NCBI GenBank assembly: GCA_964617105.1
Contig: CAZTWC010000018.1
Coordinates: 1-17,576, forward strand
Reading direction: 5' to 3'
Source: CAZTWC01 sp964617105 [NCBI: uncultured Myxococcia bacterium]
Lineage (GTDB): Bacteria > CAZTWC01
DNA length: 17,576 nucleotides
Part shown: positions 1 through 6,871 of the stretch, one piece after another
How the letters are laid out: each line of letters opens with the position of its first letter
Position numbering within the stretch: the stretch's first letter is position 1
Program-made: the position numbers and the translations under genes
The notes under the pieces: model-generated
Seen by the model: only the letters and a program-made list of their open reading frames with translations
Databases searched by the model: none
What the model was told of the DNA's origin: nothing

Positions 1-1
1 C

Positions 2-559
2 AAAAAATCCTTTCAAGCCAACGTAATTGTCATTTTTGTTGTCCTGGTTGTGGTTGGTTCCATCATTTCAGGGCTGCTACTCTATGGAGTGTTAGGGGTA
101 AATCTGGAAGAATCTTTTAACAGGGCTCATTTGGGTTTGAAGAATACTAAAGATCTTCTTTTCCCCTCTATTTTAACTGCAAACATTATCACCATTATTT
201 CCATCTCCCTGGTCACCATATACATAATGATCTACATTTCCCATCGTATCGCCGGCCCTCTATACAAATTTGAAGGCATGCTCAAAGAGGTAGCCAAGGG
301 AAATCTGAAGTTGAGTGCCAAAACCAGGGCGAAAGATGAACTTAAGGATTTTTCGCTGGTCTTTGATGAGGCTTTGAACGGCTTAAATCAAAAGGTGACA
401 GCCATAAAAGAGAGTTCGTCTGGTTTGGGAAAAACCATACAGGAATTGAAACAGGCGGCTGTAAAGGCTGAACTCTCGCCTGATCTTAAAGCCGGTTTGG
501 AAAAGATGGACAATGAAGTAAAAGAGTTACAAAAGAAAACTGATCAGTTCCAGGTTTAA
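2..559 (+). CDS. Two-TM HAMP-domain protein, 5' end outside window (partial)
   Basis: The reading frame is open from base 2 to the stop at 557-559, so the GTG at 50 is probably not the true start; the in-frame residues before it (KKSFQANVIVIFVVLV) continue the first membrane segment. Visible layout: TM1 (window residues about 8-32), an extracytoplasmic loop of only about 25-30 residues, TM2 around LTANIITIISISLVTIYIM, then a HAMP domain with the typical IAGPLYKFE proline motif and the KGNLKLSAKTRAKDEL segment. A short, probably coiled-coil tail follows and the protein ends. There is no methyl-accepting signalling domain, kinase, or cyclase output, so this is a stand-alone membrane HAMP protein of roughly 190 residues. 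Small HAMP proteins of this kind occur in Desulfobacterota; I infer a signalling or scaffold role. It converges on pilU with a 39-bp gap. Confidence 0.75.
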   Translation, partial: KKSFQANVIVIFVVLVVVGSIISGLLLYGVLGVNLEESFNRAHLGLKNTKDLLFPSILTANIITIISISLVTIYIMIYISHRIAGPLYKFEGMLKEVAKGNLKLSAKTRAKDELKDFSLVFDEALNGLNQKVTAIKESSSGLGKTIQELKQAAVKAELSPDLKAGLEKMDNEVKELQKKTDQFQV

Positions 560-598
560 TGGTAATTCTCTTTTCATCGCAAATTCGCAGGTAAATGG

Positions 599-1711
599 TC
601 AAAAGGAAAGTTTACTATTACTTTTGTCTCCTCCCCTGAATTCCACTTTTATTTTTAAACGCAAGTCATTGGCGCTGTCTGCATTGGCCAGGGCGGTTTC
701 TTCACTTATCTTACCGCTGGTAAACAGTTGGTACAGGGCCTGATCAAAGGTCTGCATTCCATCCTGCTGAGATTTGGACATATAGGTTTTCAGTTCTTCA
801 ATATCTCCCTTGGCAATTAAGTCGGAGGCCCGGGGCGTGTCCATCATAATTTCTATAGCAGCCGCTCGCTGGCCTGCCACTGTGGGTATCAGGCGTTGAG
901 AAACCACCCCTTTTAGATTGAGAGACAATTGGTATAGCACCTGGTGGTGTTCTTCAACTGGAAAAAAATTGAGAATCCTCTCCAGAGCCTGGTTGGAGTT
1001 GTTGGCGTGTAAAGTGCCCAGAACCAGGTGACCGGTTTCACAAAACTGCAGGGCTGATTCCATAGATATCCGGTCTCTGATCTCTCCTATTAGCAGTAGA
1101 TCTGGAGCCTGTCGCAATGCGCTGCGCAATGCGCTGTGAAATGAGTGAGTATCGATTCCCACTTCCCGCTGGGTGATGAGGCTTTTCTTAGGTTGATGGA
1201 CAAATTCGATGGGATCTTCAATGGTGATAATATGTCCACCCATGCTGGCATTTCTGAAGTCAATAATAGCAGCCAGGGTAGTTGATTTTCCACTGCCGGT
1301 AGCTCCGCAGACCAGGATCAGCCCCCTTTTTAATATTGCTAAATGTTTGAGTACCTGCGGTAAATTCAAATCGTCAATGGTGGGAACATTCATTTCGATT
1401 CGACGCACCACCATACCAACCTGTCCTCTTTGTTGAAAAAGGTTGACCCGAAAACGGTCTTTCCCTTCCAGGCTATAGGCCATGTCAAGCTCCAACTCCT
1501 TTTTAAACTGTTCCATTTGGGCAGGTTCGATGATCTCCTCAGCCATGGTCAGGGTTTGGTCTGGTGTTAAAGGCGGTGTGCCCAGGTGGACAAATTTTCC
1601 CTGGATCTTGAAAACCGGTGGGGTGCCAGTGGTGAGGTAGAGGTCAGAGGCTTTACGTCTAGCCATCAGGTTTAAGATCTGTTTCAAATTAAAATCTGTG
1701 GTTTCTTTCAT
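599..1711 (-). CDS. pilU: PilU-type type IV pilus retraction ATPase
   Basis: Hexameric ATPase of the PilT/PilU branch of the secretion ATPase superfamily, acting at the cytoplasmic base of type IV pili to assist retraction. In 370 residues it has Walker A GATGSGKS (136-143), Asp box ITIEDPIEFVHQ (162-173), Walker B APDLLLIGEIRDR (202-214) and His box ETGHLVLGTLHANNSNQ (225-241). PilU assignment rests on APD/GEIRDR, the HANN box, replacement of PilT's AIRNLIRE motif by a DLIAKGDIEELKTYMSKS stretch (297-314), and the GMQTFDQALYQLF plus ADSANDLRLKIK C-terminal region typical of PilU. An AGGAG ribosome site lies about 10 bases before the ATG. It follows pilT after 19 bases, so the two are almost certainly co-transcribed. 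PilU generally needs PilT to drive retraction, which fits the pairing. Confidence 0.93.
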   Translation of the reverse strand: MKETTDFNLKQILNLMARRKASDLYLTTGTPPVFKIQGKFVHLGTPPLTPDQTLTMAEEIIEPAQMEQFKKELELDMAYSLEGKDRFRVNLFQQRGQVGMVVRRIEMNVPTIDDLNLPQVLKHLAILKRGLILVCGATGSGKSTTLAAIIDFRNASMGGHIITIEDPIEFVHQPKKSLITQREVGIDTHSFHSALRSALRQAPDLLLIGEIRDRISMESALQFCETGHLVLGTLHANNSNQALERILNFFPVEEHHQVLYQLSLNLKGVVSQRLIPTVAGQRAAAIEIMMDTPRASDLIAKGDIEELKTYMSKSQQDGMQTFDQALYQLFTSGKISEETALANADSANDLRLKIKVEFRGGDKSNSKLSF

Positions 1712-1730
1712 TGATGATTACTCCTGGCAA

Positions 1731-2858
1731 TTACCTAACATGGGTGCCAATTTCAATATGTGAGATGTCGCTTATATCTGCCTCATGCATATGATGTACT
1801 CCACCTTCGGTTCCACCGGGCAGGAAGGTTTCTGGCTGCAGAGCCTTTTTAGCCGCTTCTTGAGGCGATATCAAACCTTTCATCAACAACTCTTTCAAGT
1901 GCTGGTCAAGGCTTTGCATACCCTTCTGGAATCCTACCTGGATAGCGGAATTGATTTGAAAGGTTTTATTTTCCCGAATCAGGTTCTTAACCGCTGATGT
2001 GCCAACCATAATCTCAAAGGCCGCAACCCTGCCCTTGCCGTCTTGGCGCGGCAGTAGAGCCTGGGAGATAACCCCCTGAAGCGATTCGGAAAGCATGGTT
2101 CTGATCTGTTCCTGTTGGTTGGCAGGAAAAACGTCTATGATCCGATCTACGGTTTTAGCGGCACTATTGGTATGCAGGGTTCCAAAAACCAGGTGTCCGG
2201 TTTCCGCTGCGGTAAGGGCCAGGCTAATAGTTTCCAGGTCTCGCATCTCACCAACCAGGATAATATCGGGGTCTTCCCTGAGGGCGCTTTTTAAGGCATT
2301 ACCAAACGATTTGGTATTGTTGCCTACTTCCCGTTGGTTGACCAGACATTTTTTTGATTGGTGAACAAATTCGATAGGATCTTCTACAGTAATGATGTGT
2401 CCGTTTCTCTCTTCGTTGAGCAAGTTTACCATGGCTGCCAGGGTAGTTGATTTGCCGCTGCCGGTTGGTCCGGTCACCACCACTAGTCCTTTCTCCTTGC
2501 GGCAGAGGTCCATAATTTTTTGGGGCAATCCCAATTTTTGAAAAGAGATTATCTCGGAGGGGATAACCCGAAAAACCGCACCTTCGCCTTTGTGTTGGTA
2601 AAAGGCATTAACTCTGAAGCGGGAAATACCGGACATATCGACTGAAAAGTCTAACTCCCAGTTCTCTTCGAATTTTTTACGCTGTTCATCGCTCATTATG
2701 TCGTAAATTAATTGGCGGATGGCATTGCGTTCCAAAGGCGGCATTTTCAAGCGCCTCAGTTTGCCATGCAGCCTGATCATAGGCGCATCGCCGCTGGAGA
2801 GATGGAGGTCTGAGCCCCCTTGCTGCACTGTAAAAGTCAACAGTTCTGTTATATCCAT
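1731..2858 (-). CDS. pilT: PilT type IV pilus retraction ATPase
   Basis: Cytoplasmic hexameric ATPase that depolymerises the type IV pilus and powers twitching motility. In 375 residues: Walker A GPTGSGKS (130-137), Asp box ITVEDPIEFVHQ (156-167), Walker B DPDIILVGEMRDLET (197-210), His box ETGHLVFGTLHTNSA (219-233) and the PilT-defining AIRNLIRE motif, here AVKNLIRE (289-296). Every catalytic element is present. The C-terminal tail (GGVHHMHEADISDISHIEIGTHVR region) is histidine-rich and longer than the minimal PilT end. An AGAGGT ribosome site at 2865-2870 is six bases from the ATG. It is second in a leftward operon, 91 bases after the PilB-like gene and 19 bases before pilU. That 91-base spacer has no convincing terminator. 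Confidence 0.95.
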   Translation of the reverse strand: MDITELLTFTVQQGGSDLHLSSGDAPMIRLHGKLRRLKMPPLERNAIRQLIYDIMSDEQRKKFEENWELDFSVDMSGISRFRVNAFYQHKGEGAVFRVIPSEIISFQKLGLPQKIMDLCRKEKGLVVVTGPTGSGKSTTLAAMVNLLNEERNGHIITVEDPIEFVHQSKKCLVNQREVGNNTKSFGNALKSALREDPDIILVGEMRDLETISLALTAAETGHLVFGTLHTNSAAKTVDRIIDVFPANQQEQIRTMLSESLQGVISQALLPRQDGKGRVAAFEIMVGTSAVKNLIRENKTFQINSAIQVGFQKGMQSLDQHLKELLMKGLISPQEAAKKALQPETFLPGGTEGGVHHMHEADISDISHIEIGTHVR

Positions 2859-2949
2859 TAGTTTACCTCTTTTATAACAAAAAAAATTCTCAGCATTTTA
2901 ACCCAGTGAAATAGTTCTGCTCCGGCTGGAAGTCGGATTGATTAGATAT

Positions 2950-4623
2950 TTATATAAGGTAATTTATGACCGATATCTCCCCTTCCCGAAGCAATTGGTA
3001 CTCTTTTGCAGAGAGGGAGGGAGTGATATCAACTTTTTCTCCTTTCAGTAATTTTACTCTCTCCTGGTTGGTTATTTGGTGGCAGTGATGCAGGTCAATA
3101 TAGGTATGGTAACCGGTATTGTTGCACTGATCGCAACTTCCAGACCCTGGTCCAGGTAGAAATAGGGCTTGATCTTCGGGAAACTCCACCTGGTCTATTT
3201 GAAAACAGGATTTTATCATTTGTCGGTAACTGTCGCGCTCCTTATTATCGATTGGCAGCCGGCACTTTTGACACAACATTCCCATGGTTTTACTCTCCAG
3301 CAGAAGTTGCACCCTGGAGAGGATATTGTTAGGGTTGTTTAACTGGTTTTCCTGCAATTGGTGCCAAAGGGAGATGATAGTACAGTGATCTGTGCAGATA
3401 ACCGCTTGACCGCCGGCGGAAATAATAGGCTGCACCAAATCGAGCAACTCAAGAATACTGATTCCTGGCAAATGAAATCCGTTTACATCGGCATAAAGTC
3501 CAACATAACCCTTGATCCAGTTGTTGATATCCTTTTTTAGATTACTACTCTGGGAGAGTTGAGACTGCATAATGCCATCCAGTTCCAACTCGATATAGTT
3601 TTCAAAAGAGAGCACCCGCTTTTGCAGATTCTTGAACTCTTCTAACAGATTGTAATAAAGCAGTTTTCTCTGTTTGCGATCCTTTGAAGCGATAAGGTAA
3701 AGGCCGCCGTTTTCTTTGTGCAGAGTCATTTTTTGATTGGGGGTCAAGTCCAGATTAAACTCATTTATCTCCTGGGAAGATTTGAAACCCAGGGAGATGG
3801 CTGCGGCTTCGTAGTTGGCAAAGGGAAAGATAGTTACCATCAACAGCATTGAATGGTAATGGATTTTGAGGCTGCAGGTAGAAGTGACCGGGTTATCCAG
3901 TTTTTCCGTCTCTATTCCGGTCATGATTTTTAGTCGTTTCAACACCAGTTGGTACATTTTAGTGTCGATGGATTCGACTTTTTGACTGATTCCCTGGTTT
4001 ATATAAATGATGTTTATCTCCTGACTGGTTGGGAAAAAGAGGATCTCCTCACCCCCCTGCTTGAGCACCTTGTTGATATGCTTTAAGATGAAACTGGTAC
4101 CGGTTTTGTCCGCAGTCTCTTTTTCACCTTTCATAGAGAAAACAGTGCCGTGTTCTCCCTGTTCATCTTTATCTACATTTTGGTTAGTTTTTCCAAAGAT
4201 ATGGTCTATAATACTGTCTATCTGTTTTTGGGAGGCCAGGCATTTTTGGATGGTTTTTCCGGTTTTACGGGCCAGTTCGTCAGCTGCATCCTGATTGGAT
4301 GGGTCGGAGAGAGCCACGTTTAGTTCATCACCAAAGGACAACATGGGTAAAATGGAGTAGGTGCGTAAAAATGATTGGGAAAACTTACGCACCAGATCCA
4401 AGTCGACCTGGTTGATATCAATGGAGACATAAGGCAGGTTCCAGTGTTTGCTTAGAGCCCAGTTAATCTGGTCTTCAGTGCAATAGCCCAAGTCGGTAAA
4501 GAGTTCTCCCAATCTTTTCCCCGATTTTTTATGGACTTTCAGAGCATTTAAGATCTGTTCTTCGGTTATCAGGTTATATTCACGCAGCACATCTGAAAGG
4601 CGGTAGGGTTTGTCAGTGGCCAT
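2950..4623 (-). CDS. Degenerate GspE/PilB-family protein (predicted pseudo-ATPase) with MshEN domain
   Basis: A 557-residue protein with the full GspE/PilB domain order. An MshEN (T2SSE_N) domain fills residues 7-143, with two RLGxxL-type repeats (RLSDVLREYNLIT and RLGELFTDLGYCT). A degenerate ATPase domain (about 178-450) and a zinc motif (C451, C454, C497, C500) follow. Alignment by eye to PilB places GLYLIASKDRKQRKLLYY (307-324) on the Walker A segment: every P-loop glycine and the GKT/S are gone. FENYIELELDGIMQSQ (340-355) sits on the Asp box (EDP to ENY), YVGLYADVNGFHLPG (373-387) on Walker B, and GGQAVICTDHCT (404-415) on the His box. ATP hydrolysis is therefore unlikely. The frame is intact and has a strong GGAGGA ribosome site (4633-4638), arguing against decay. 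It is first in an operon with pilT and pilU, suggesting a regulator or structural partner of the pilus motor. Some MshEN domains bind c-di-GMP; here both repeats have His at the terminal Gln position, so binding is uncertain. Confidence 0.85.
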   Translation of the reverse strand: MATDKPYRLSDVLREYNLITEEQILNALKVHKKSGKRLGELFTDLGYCTEDQINWALSKHWNLPYVSIDINQVDLDLVRKFSQSFLRTYSILPMLSFGDELNVALSDPSNQDAADELARKTGKTIQKCLASQKQIDSIIDHIFGKTNQNVDKDEQGEHGTVFSMKGEKETADKTGTSFILKHINKVLKQGGEEILFFPTSQEINIIYINQGISQKVESIDTKMYQLVLKRLKIMTGIETEKLDNPVTSTCSLKIHYHSMLLMVTIFPFANYEAAAISLGFKSSQEINEFNLDLTPNQKMTLHKENGGLYLIASKDRKQRKLLYYNLLEEFKNLQKRVLSFENYIELELDGIMQSQLSQSSNLKKDINNWIKGYVGLYADVNGFHLPGISILELLDLVQPIISAGGQAVICTDHCTIISLWHQLQENQLNNPNNILSRVQLLLESKTMGMLCQKCRLPIDNKERDSYRQMIKSCFQIDQVEFPEDQALFLPGPGSGSCDQCNNTGYHTYIDLHHCHQITNQERVKLLKGEKVDITPSLSAKEYQLLREGEISVINYLI

Positions 4624-4661
4624 AAGAGATTATCCTCCAGGTTCCAATTGTTTAAAAGAAA

Positions 4662-4690
4662 ATTCTACCAGATTATTTTTATCCAGAAAA
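4662..4690 (-). promoter_or_regulatory. Candidate extended -10 promoter for the PilB-like/pilT/pilU operon
   Basis: On the minus strand, TGG-TAGAAT (bases 4670 to 4662) matches an extended -10 element (TGn plus 5/6 of TATAAT). A weak -35 (TTTTCT, 4690-4685) lies 17 bases upstream. The start site would fall near 4655, leaving a leader of about 30 bases before the ATG at 4623, including the GGAGGA ribosome site. Judged by eye only. Confidence 0.35.
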
Positions 4691-4701
4691 GGAATATTTT
4701 A

Positions 4702-4730
4702 TGTTATTATCGGGCGTAGGAAAATCGCCC
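4702..4730 (+). promoter_or_regulatory. Candidate extended -10 promoter for the lipoprotein-ychF-like-sbcDC set, with adjacent inverted repeat
   Basis: TGT-TATTAT at 4702-4710 matches an extended -10 element; no good -35 is seen at 16-18 bases. Immediately downstream, GGGCG (4712-4716) and CGCCC (4726-4730) form a 5-bp inverted repeat with a 9-base spacer that would overlap the predicted start site, so it could act as an operator or a 5' hairpin. Support is visual only. Confidence 0.3.
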
Positions 4731-4785
4731 CTTTACCAGATTGGATACCTGAATTAAGAAACGCGATTATTAGAGGTTTAAATAT

Positions 4786-5736
4786 ATGAATAGAATAGAG
4801 GAATCTAAGTTTGTGGTTATAAACCTGACATTAAAATTGATGTTAGTAATGATATTTTTGTTTTTAGTAGGTGGATGTCACTGGATTAAAGGGGGGTTAA
4901 AAGAGAAACAGGCTATATCAGTAGGAATGGGAAAATCGCTTAAAGGTGGACCAACCCATAGATCTCCGGTATTTATCCCGGATTTTAGCAAGAATTTTAT
5001 TATCCAGGAGGATTTTATCCTGGATGAATTTGTGACTCAGAGGAAAATCAAGGCTGACCAACTCATTTTTAACCTGCGTGGCAATATGCTTAGCGATCAG
5101 ATGCTGAAAAAACTGCGATTTATAGAGGATATAGAAAAAGTTATTAGACTTAAAGGAAGAGTTAAAGAAATACATATAACCCAATTAAAACAGGTTAAAA
5201 ATTATAGTGTTATGGTCGAAAGCCCCCCGCCTGGTAACTGGAAAAAGTATATCAACAACCTGCTTAAACTGGGACCGGTTAATAAGAAATTTATATTACC
5301 GGCTGAATTTAATACCCAATTGATGGAAACGGTAGGAAAGGCTGGTATGGTTAGTTGGGTATATAATATGCCCAATACAAACAAAGAGTTGCAGAGAGAT
5401 ATTAAAGTATTATCTAATTTTAAAAAACAGGGAATCTGGCTAAAATTCACCACCCTGGCCAACCGCGATTTACTACCATTAATCAATATTTTGAAGCCCC
5501 GGGGGATTATTGTCGAGGTTAAAAGTGACCGGTTTTCCAAAGAGTTTAATTCTTTTATTGCTAACATAAAGACTGGGCGAATTGAGTTTATTATTAATGA
5601 AGATGAGATGAACATTGCCAAACTTGAGAGCCTGGGAAATTTTTCCCAGGTGGCTTTGACCATTCAGATGAAATCTCGCCAGATTGATAAGAATCTGGAA
5701 GAGATATTGTCTGCCATTATTTCTCAAAGTGAATGA
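4786..5736 (+). CDS. Unrecognised predicted lipoprotein
   Basis: A 316-residue protein with an N-terminal hydrophobic segment (residues 13-30) ending in a lipobox, LVGG-C31, so it should be lipidated and anchored in a membrane. Residue +2 is His, not Asp, so by the E. coli Lol rule it would go to the outer membrane. The mature part has alternating predicted strands and helices with no Cys clusters or motifs I recognise. The second half (GIWLKFTTLANRDLLPLINILKPRGIIVEV and onward) has a beta/alpha rhythm. I do not recognise the family. An AGAGG ribosome site (4772-4776) lies 9 bases before the ATG. It is the first gene of the set leading to sbcDC, 52 bases before the YchF-like gene, and diverges from the pilus operon. 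A link to pili or the cell envelope is possible from location only. It appears more A+T-rich than its neighbours. Confidence 0.7.
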   Translation: MNRIEESKFVVINLTLKLMLVMIFLFLVGGCHWIKGGLKEKQAISVGMGKSLKGGPTHRSPVFIPDFSKNFIIQEDFILDEFVTQRKIKADQLIFNLRGNMLSDQMLKKLRFIEDIEKVIRLKGRVKEIHITQLKQVKNYSVMVESPPPGNWKKYINNLLKLGPVNKKFILPAEFNTQLMETVGKAGMVSWVYNMPNTNKELQRDIKVLSNFKKQGIWLKFTTLANRDLLPLINILKPRGIIVEVKSDRFSKEFNSFIANIKTGRIEFIINEDEMNIAKLESLGNFSQVALTIQMKSRQIDKNLEEILSAIISQSE

Positions 5737-5788
5737 AATATTTTAAGGTAATTTTCGCGACGAAGAGATCGAACAACGAGGTTAAGAC

Positions 5789-6865
5789 ATGAAAATATCT
5801 ATAATAGGTTTACCACAGGCCGGAAAAAGGGAGGCTTTTTCTTTACTTACATCTTCTCCCTACAGTCATGATATATCCCGCTCCGGATTGGTTGGGATGG
5901 CAAATATTCGAGATAAAAGATTGGAAAAATTGTCTGCTATTTACCAACCCAAAAAAACAGTTCCAGGCACCTTGGAATTTTTGCTCCTTCCTTCCTTGGA
6001 AAAACCAGGACAGAATGGACCGATTTTGAGGGAAATAGCCAATAGCGAATTGATCTGCTATGTTGTTCGAGCCTTTGAGGATGAAACGGTTTTTCATGTA
6101 GACGGTAGTGTTGACCCTGTCCGGGATCTTGAATGGTTAAACAATGAACTTATTCTGGCTGATATGATATTTTTAGAAAAGCGGCTGGAGAATTTATCTA
6201 AAGATAAGAGTAAAGGAAAAAAGAAGTCTTTGGCTGGGCAATTGGATGAGGAGGATTTACTAAAGCGGGCCAATACCCATTTGGAAGATGGAAAGCCTCT
6301 ATCTTCCCTGGAGGCGAATTTGGAAGAGATGAAATTGTTGCGGGAGACTTACCGCCTGTTAACAGCCAAACCGGTTTTGCTGGTTTTGAATATTGTCGAA
6401 GATGATATTGGCCAGGATCTCTATCTGGCTAAGGTTAAAACTCTTTTACAGCACTGGAAGTGTATGGCGGTGGAAATTGCGATTAAGTTGGAGGAAGAAC
6501 TTTCCAATTTTGATTCCATAGAGGAGCGCCAAGAGTTTTTAACTGATTATGGCATCGAACAGGAAGCCCTGGAAAAATTGACCATCTCCGCCTACCATCT
6601 TTTGGGTCGTATCACCTTTTTTACGGTGGGAAAAGATGAAGTGAGAGCCTGGATGATTCCCAAGGATTCCCTGGCGCCCAGGGCTGCCAGAGCAGTGCAC
6701 CGCGATATAGAACGAGGGTTTATCAGGGCTGAAGTGATGAAATATGAAGATTTTATGCAAATAGGCAGCGCCCAGGGGCTAAAAGAAGCGGGAAAATACT
6801 ATGTTAAGGGAAAAGATTATCAGGTAGAAGATGGAGATATTATAAACTATCTTTTTAAAGTTTAG
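5789..6865 (+). CDS. YchF/OLA1-like protein with degenerate GTPase motifs (DUF933 C-terminal domain)
   Basis: This 358-residue protein matches YchF along its whole length but is altered at key sites. The P-loop is GLPQAGKR (7-14), where YchF has GLPNVGKS: the Mg-coordinating Ser/Thr after GK is Arg. The G3 switch, DxAGL in YchF, is LLLPSL (65-70), lacking both Asp and Gly. The YchF-specific NxxE base-recognition motif is kept (NIVE, 201-204). So are the RAFED...HVDGSVDPVRDLEWLNNELILADMIFLEKRLE helical region (94-134) and the C-terminal TGS/DUF933 domain (about 270-358: FTVGKDEVRAWMIPKD, RGFIRAEVMKYEDF, EAGKYYVKGKDYQVEDGDII). True YchF is a ribosome-associated ATPase; here nucleotide hydrolysis is doubtful. 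It is probably a paralog alongside a canonical ychF elsewhere. A GAGG ribosome site precedes the ATG, and the gene ends 6 bases before sbcD, suggesting translational coupling. Confidence 0.85.
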   Translation: MKISIIGLPQAGKREAFSLLTSSPYSHDISRSGLVGMANIRDKRLEKLSAIYQPKKTVPGTLEFLLLPSLEKPGQNGPILREIANSELICYVVRAFEDETVFHVDGSVDPVRDLEWLNNELILADMIFLEKRLENLSKDKSKGKKKSLAGQLDEEDLLKRANTHLEDGKPLSSLEANLEEMKLLRETYRLLTAKPVLLVLNIVEDDIGQDLYLAKVKTLLQHWKCMAVEIAIKLEEELSNFDSIEERQEFLTDYGIEQEALEKLTISAYHLLGRITFFTVGKDEVRAWMIPKDSLAPRAARAVHRDIERGFIRAEVMKYEDFMQIGSAQGLKEAGKYYVKGKDYQVEDGDIINYLFKV

Positions 6866-6871
6866 ACCGGT

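Noticed and set aside
560-598. Terminator between the HAMP gene and pilU
   Set aside because: No stem with a T tract can be found in the 39 bases.
1113-1136. Perfect 12-bp tandem repeat CGCAATGCGCTG in pilU
   Set aside because: It encodes SALRSALR, which matches the naturally repetitive, conserved ALRxALRQAPD segment before Walker B, so protein constraint explains it.
2859-2949. Terminator or independent promoter between the PilB-like gene and pilT
   Set aside because: Only a 3-bp stem and a poly-T run (minus strand) are present, and the TTATAA near 2873 has no matching -35, so I keep the three genes as one probable operon.
2950-4623. Calling this gene pilB or gspE
   Set aside because: All ATP-site motifs are absent, so it cannot be assumed to be the functional pilus extension ATPase.
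2950-4623. Annotating the PilB-like gene as a pseudogene
   Set aside because: The frame is full length, the zinc motif and N-terminal domain are conserved and the ribosome site is strong, which fits a functional pseudoenzyme better than a decaying gene.
5789-6865. Calling this gene ychF outright
   Set aside because: The changed P-loop (GKR) and missing DxAG make it a divergent paralog, so no gene symbol was given.
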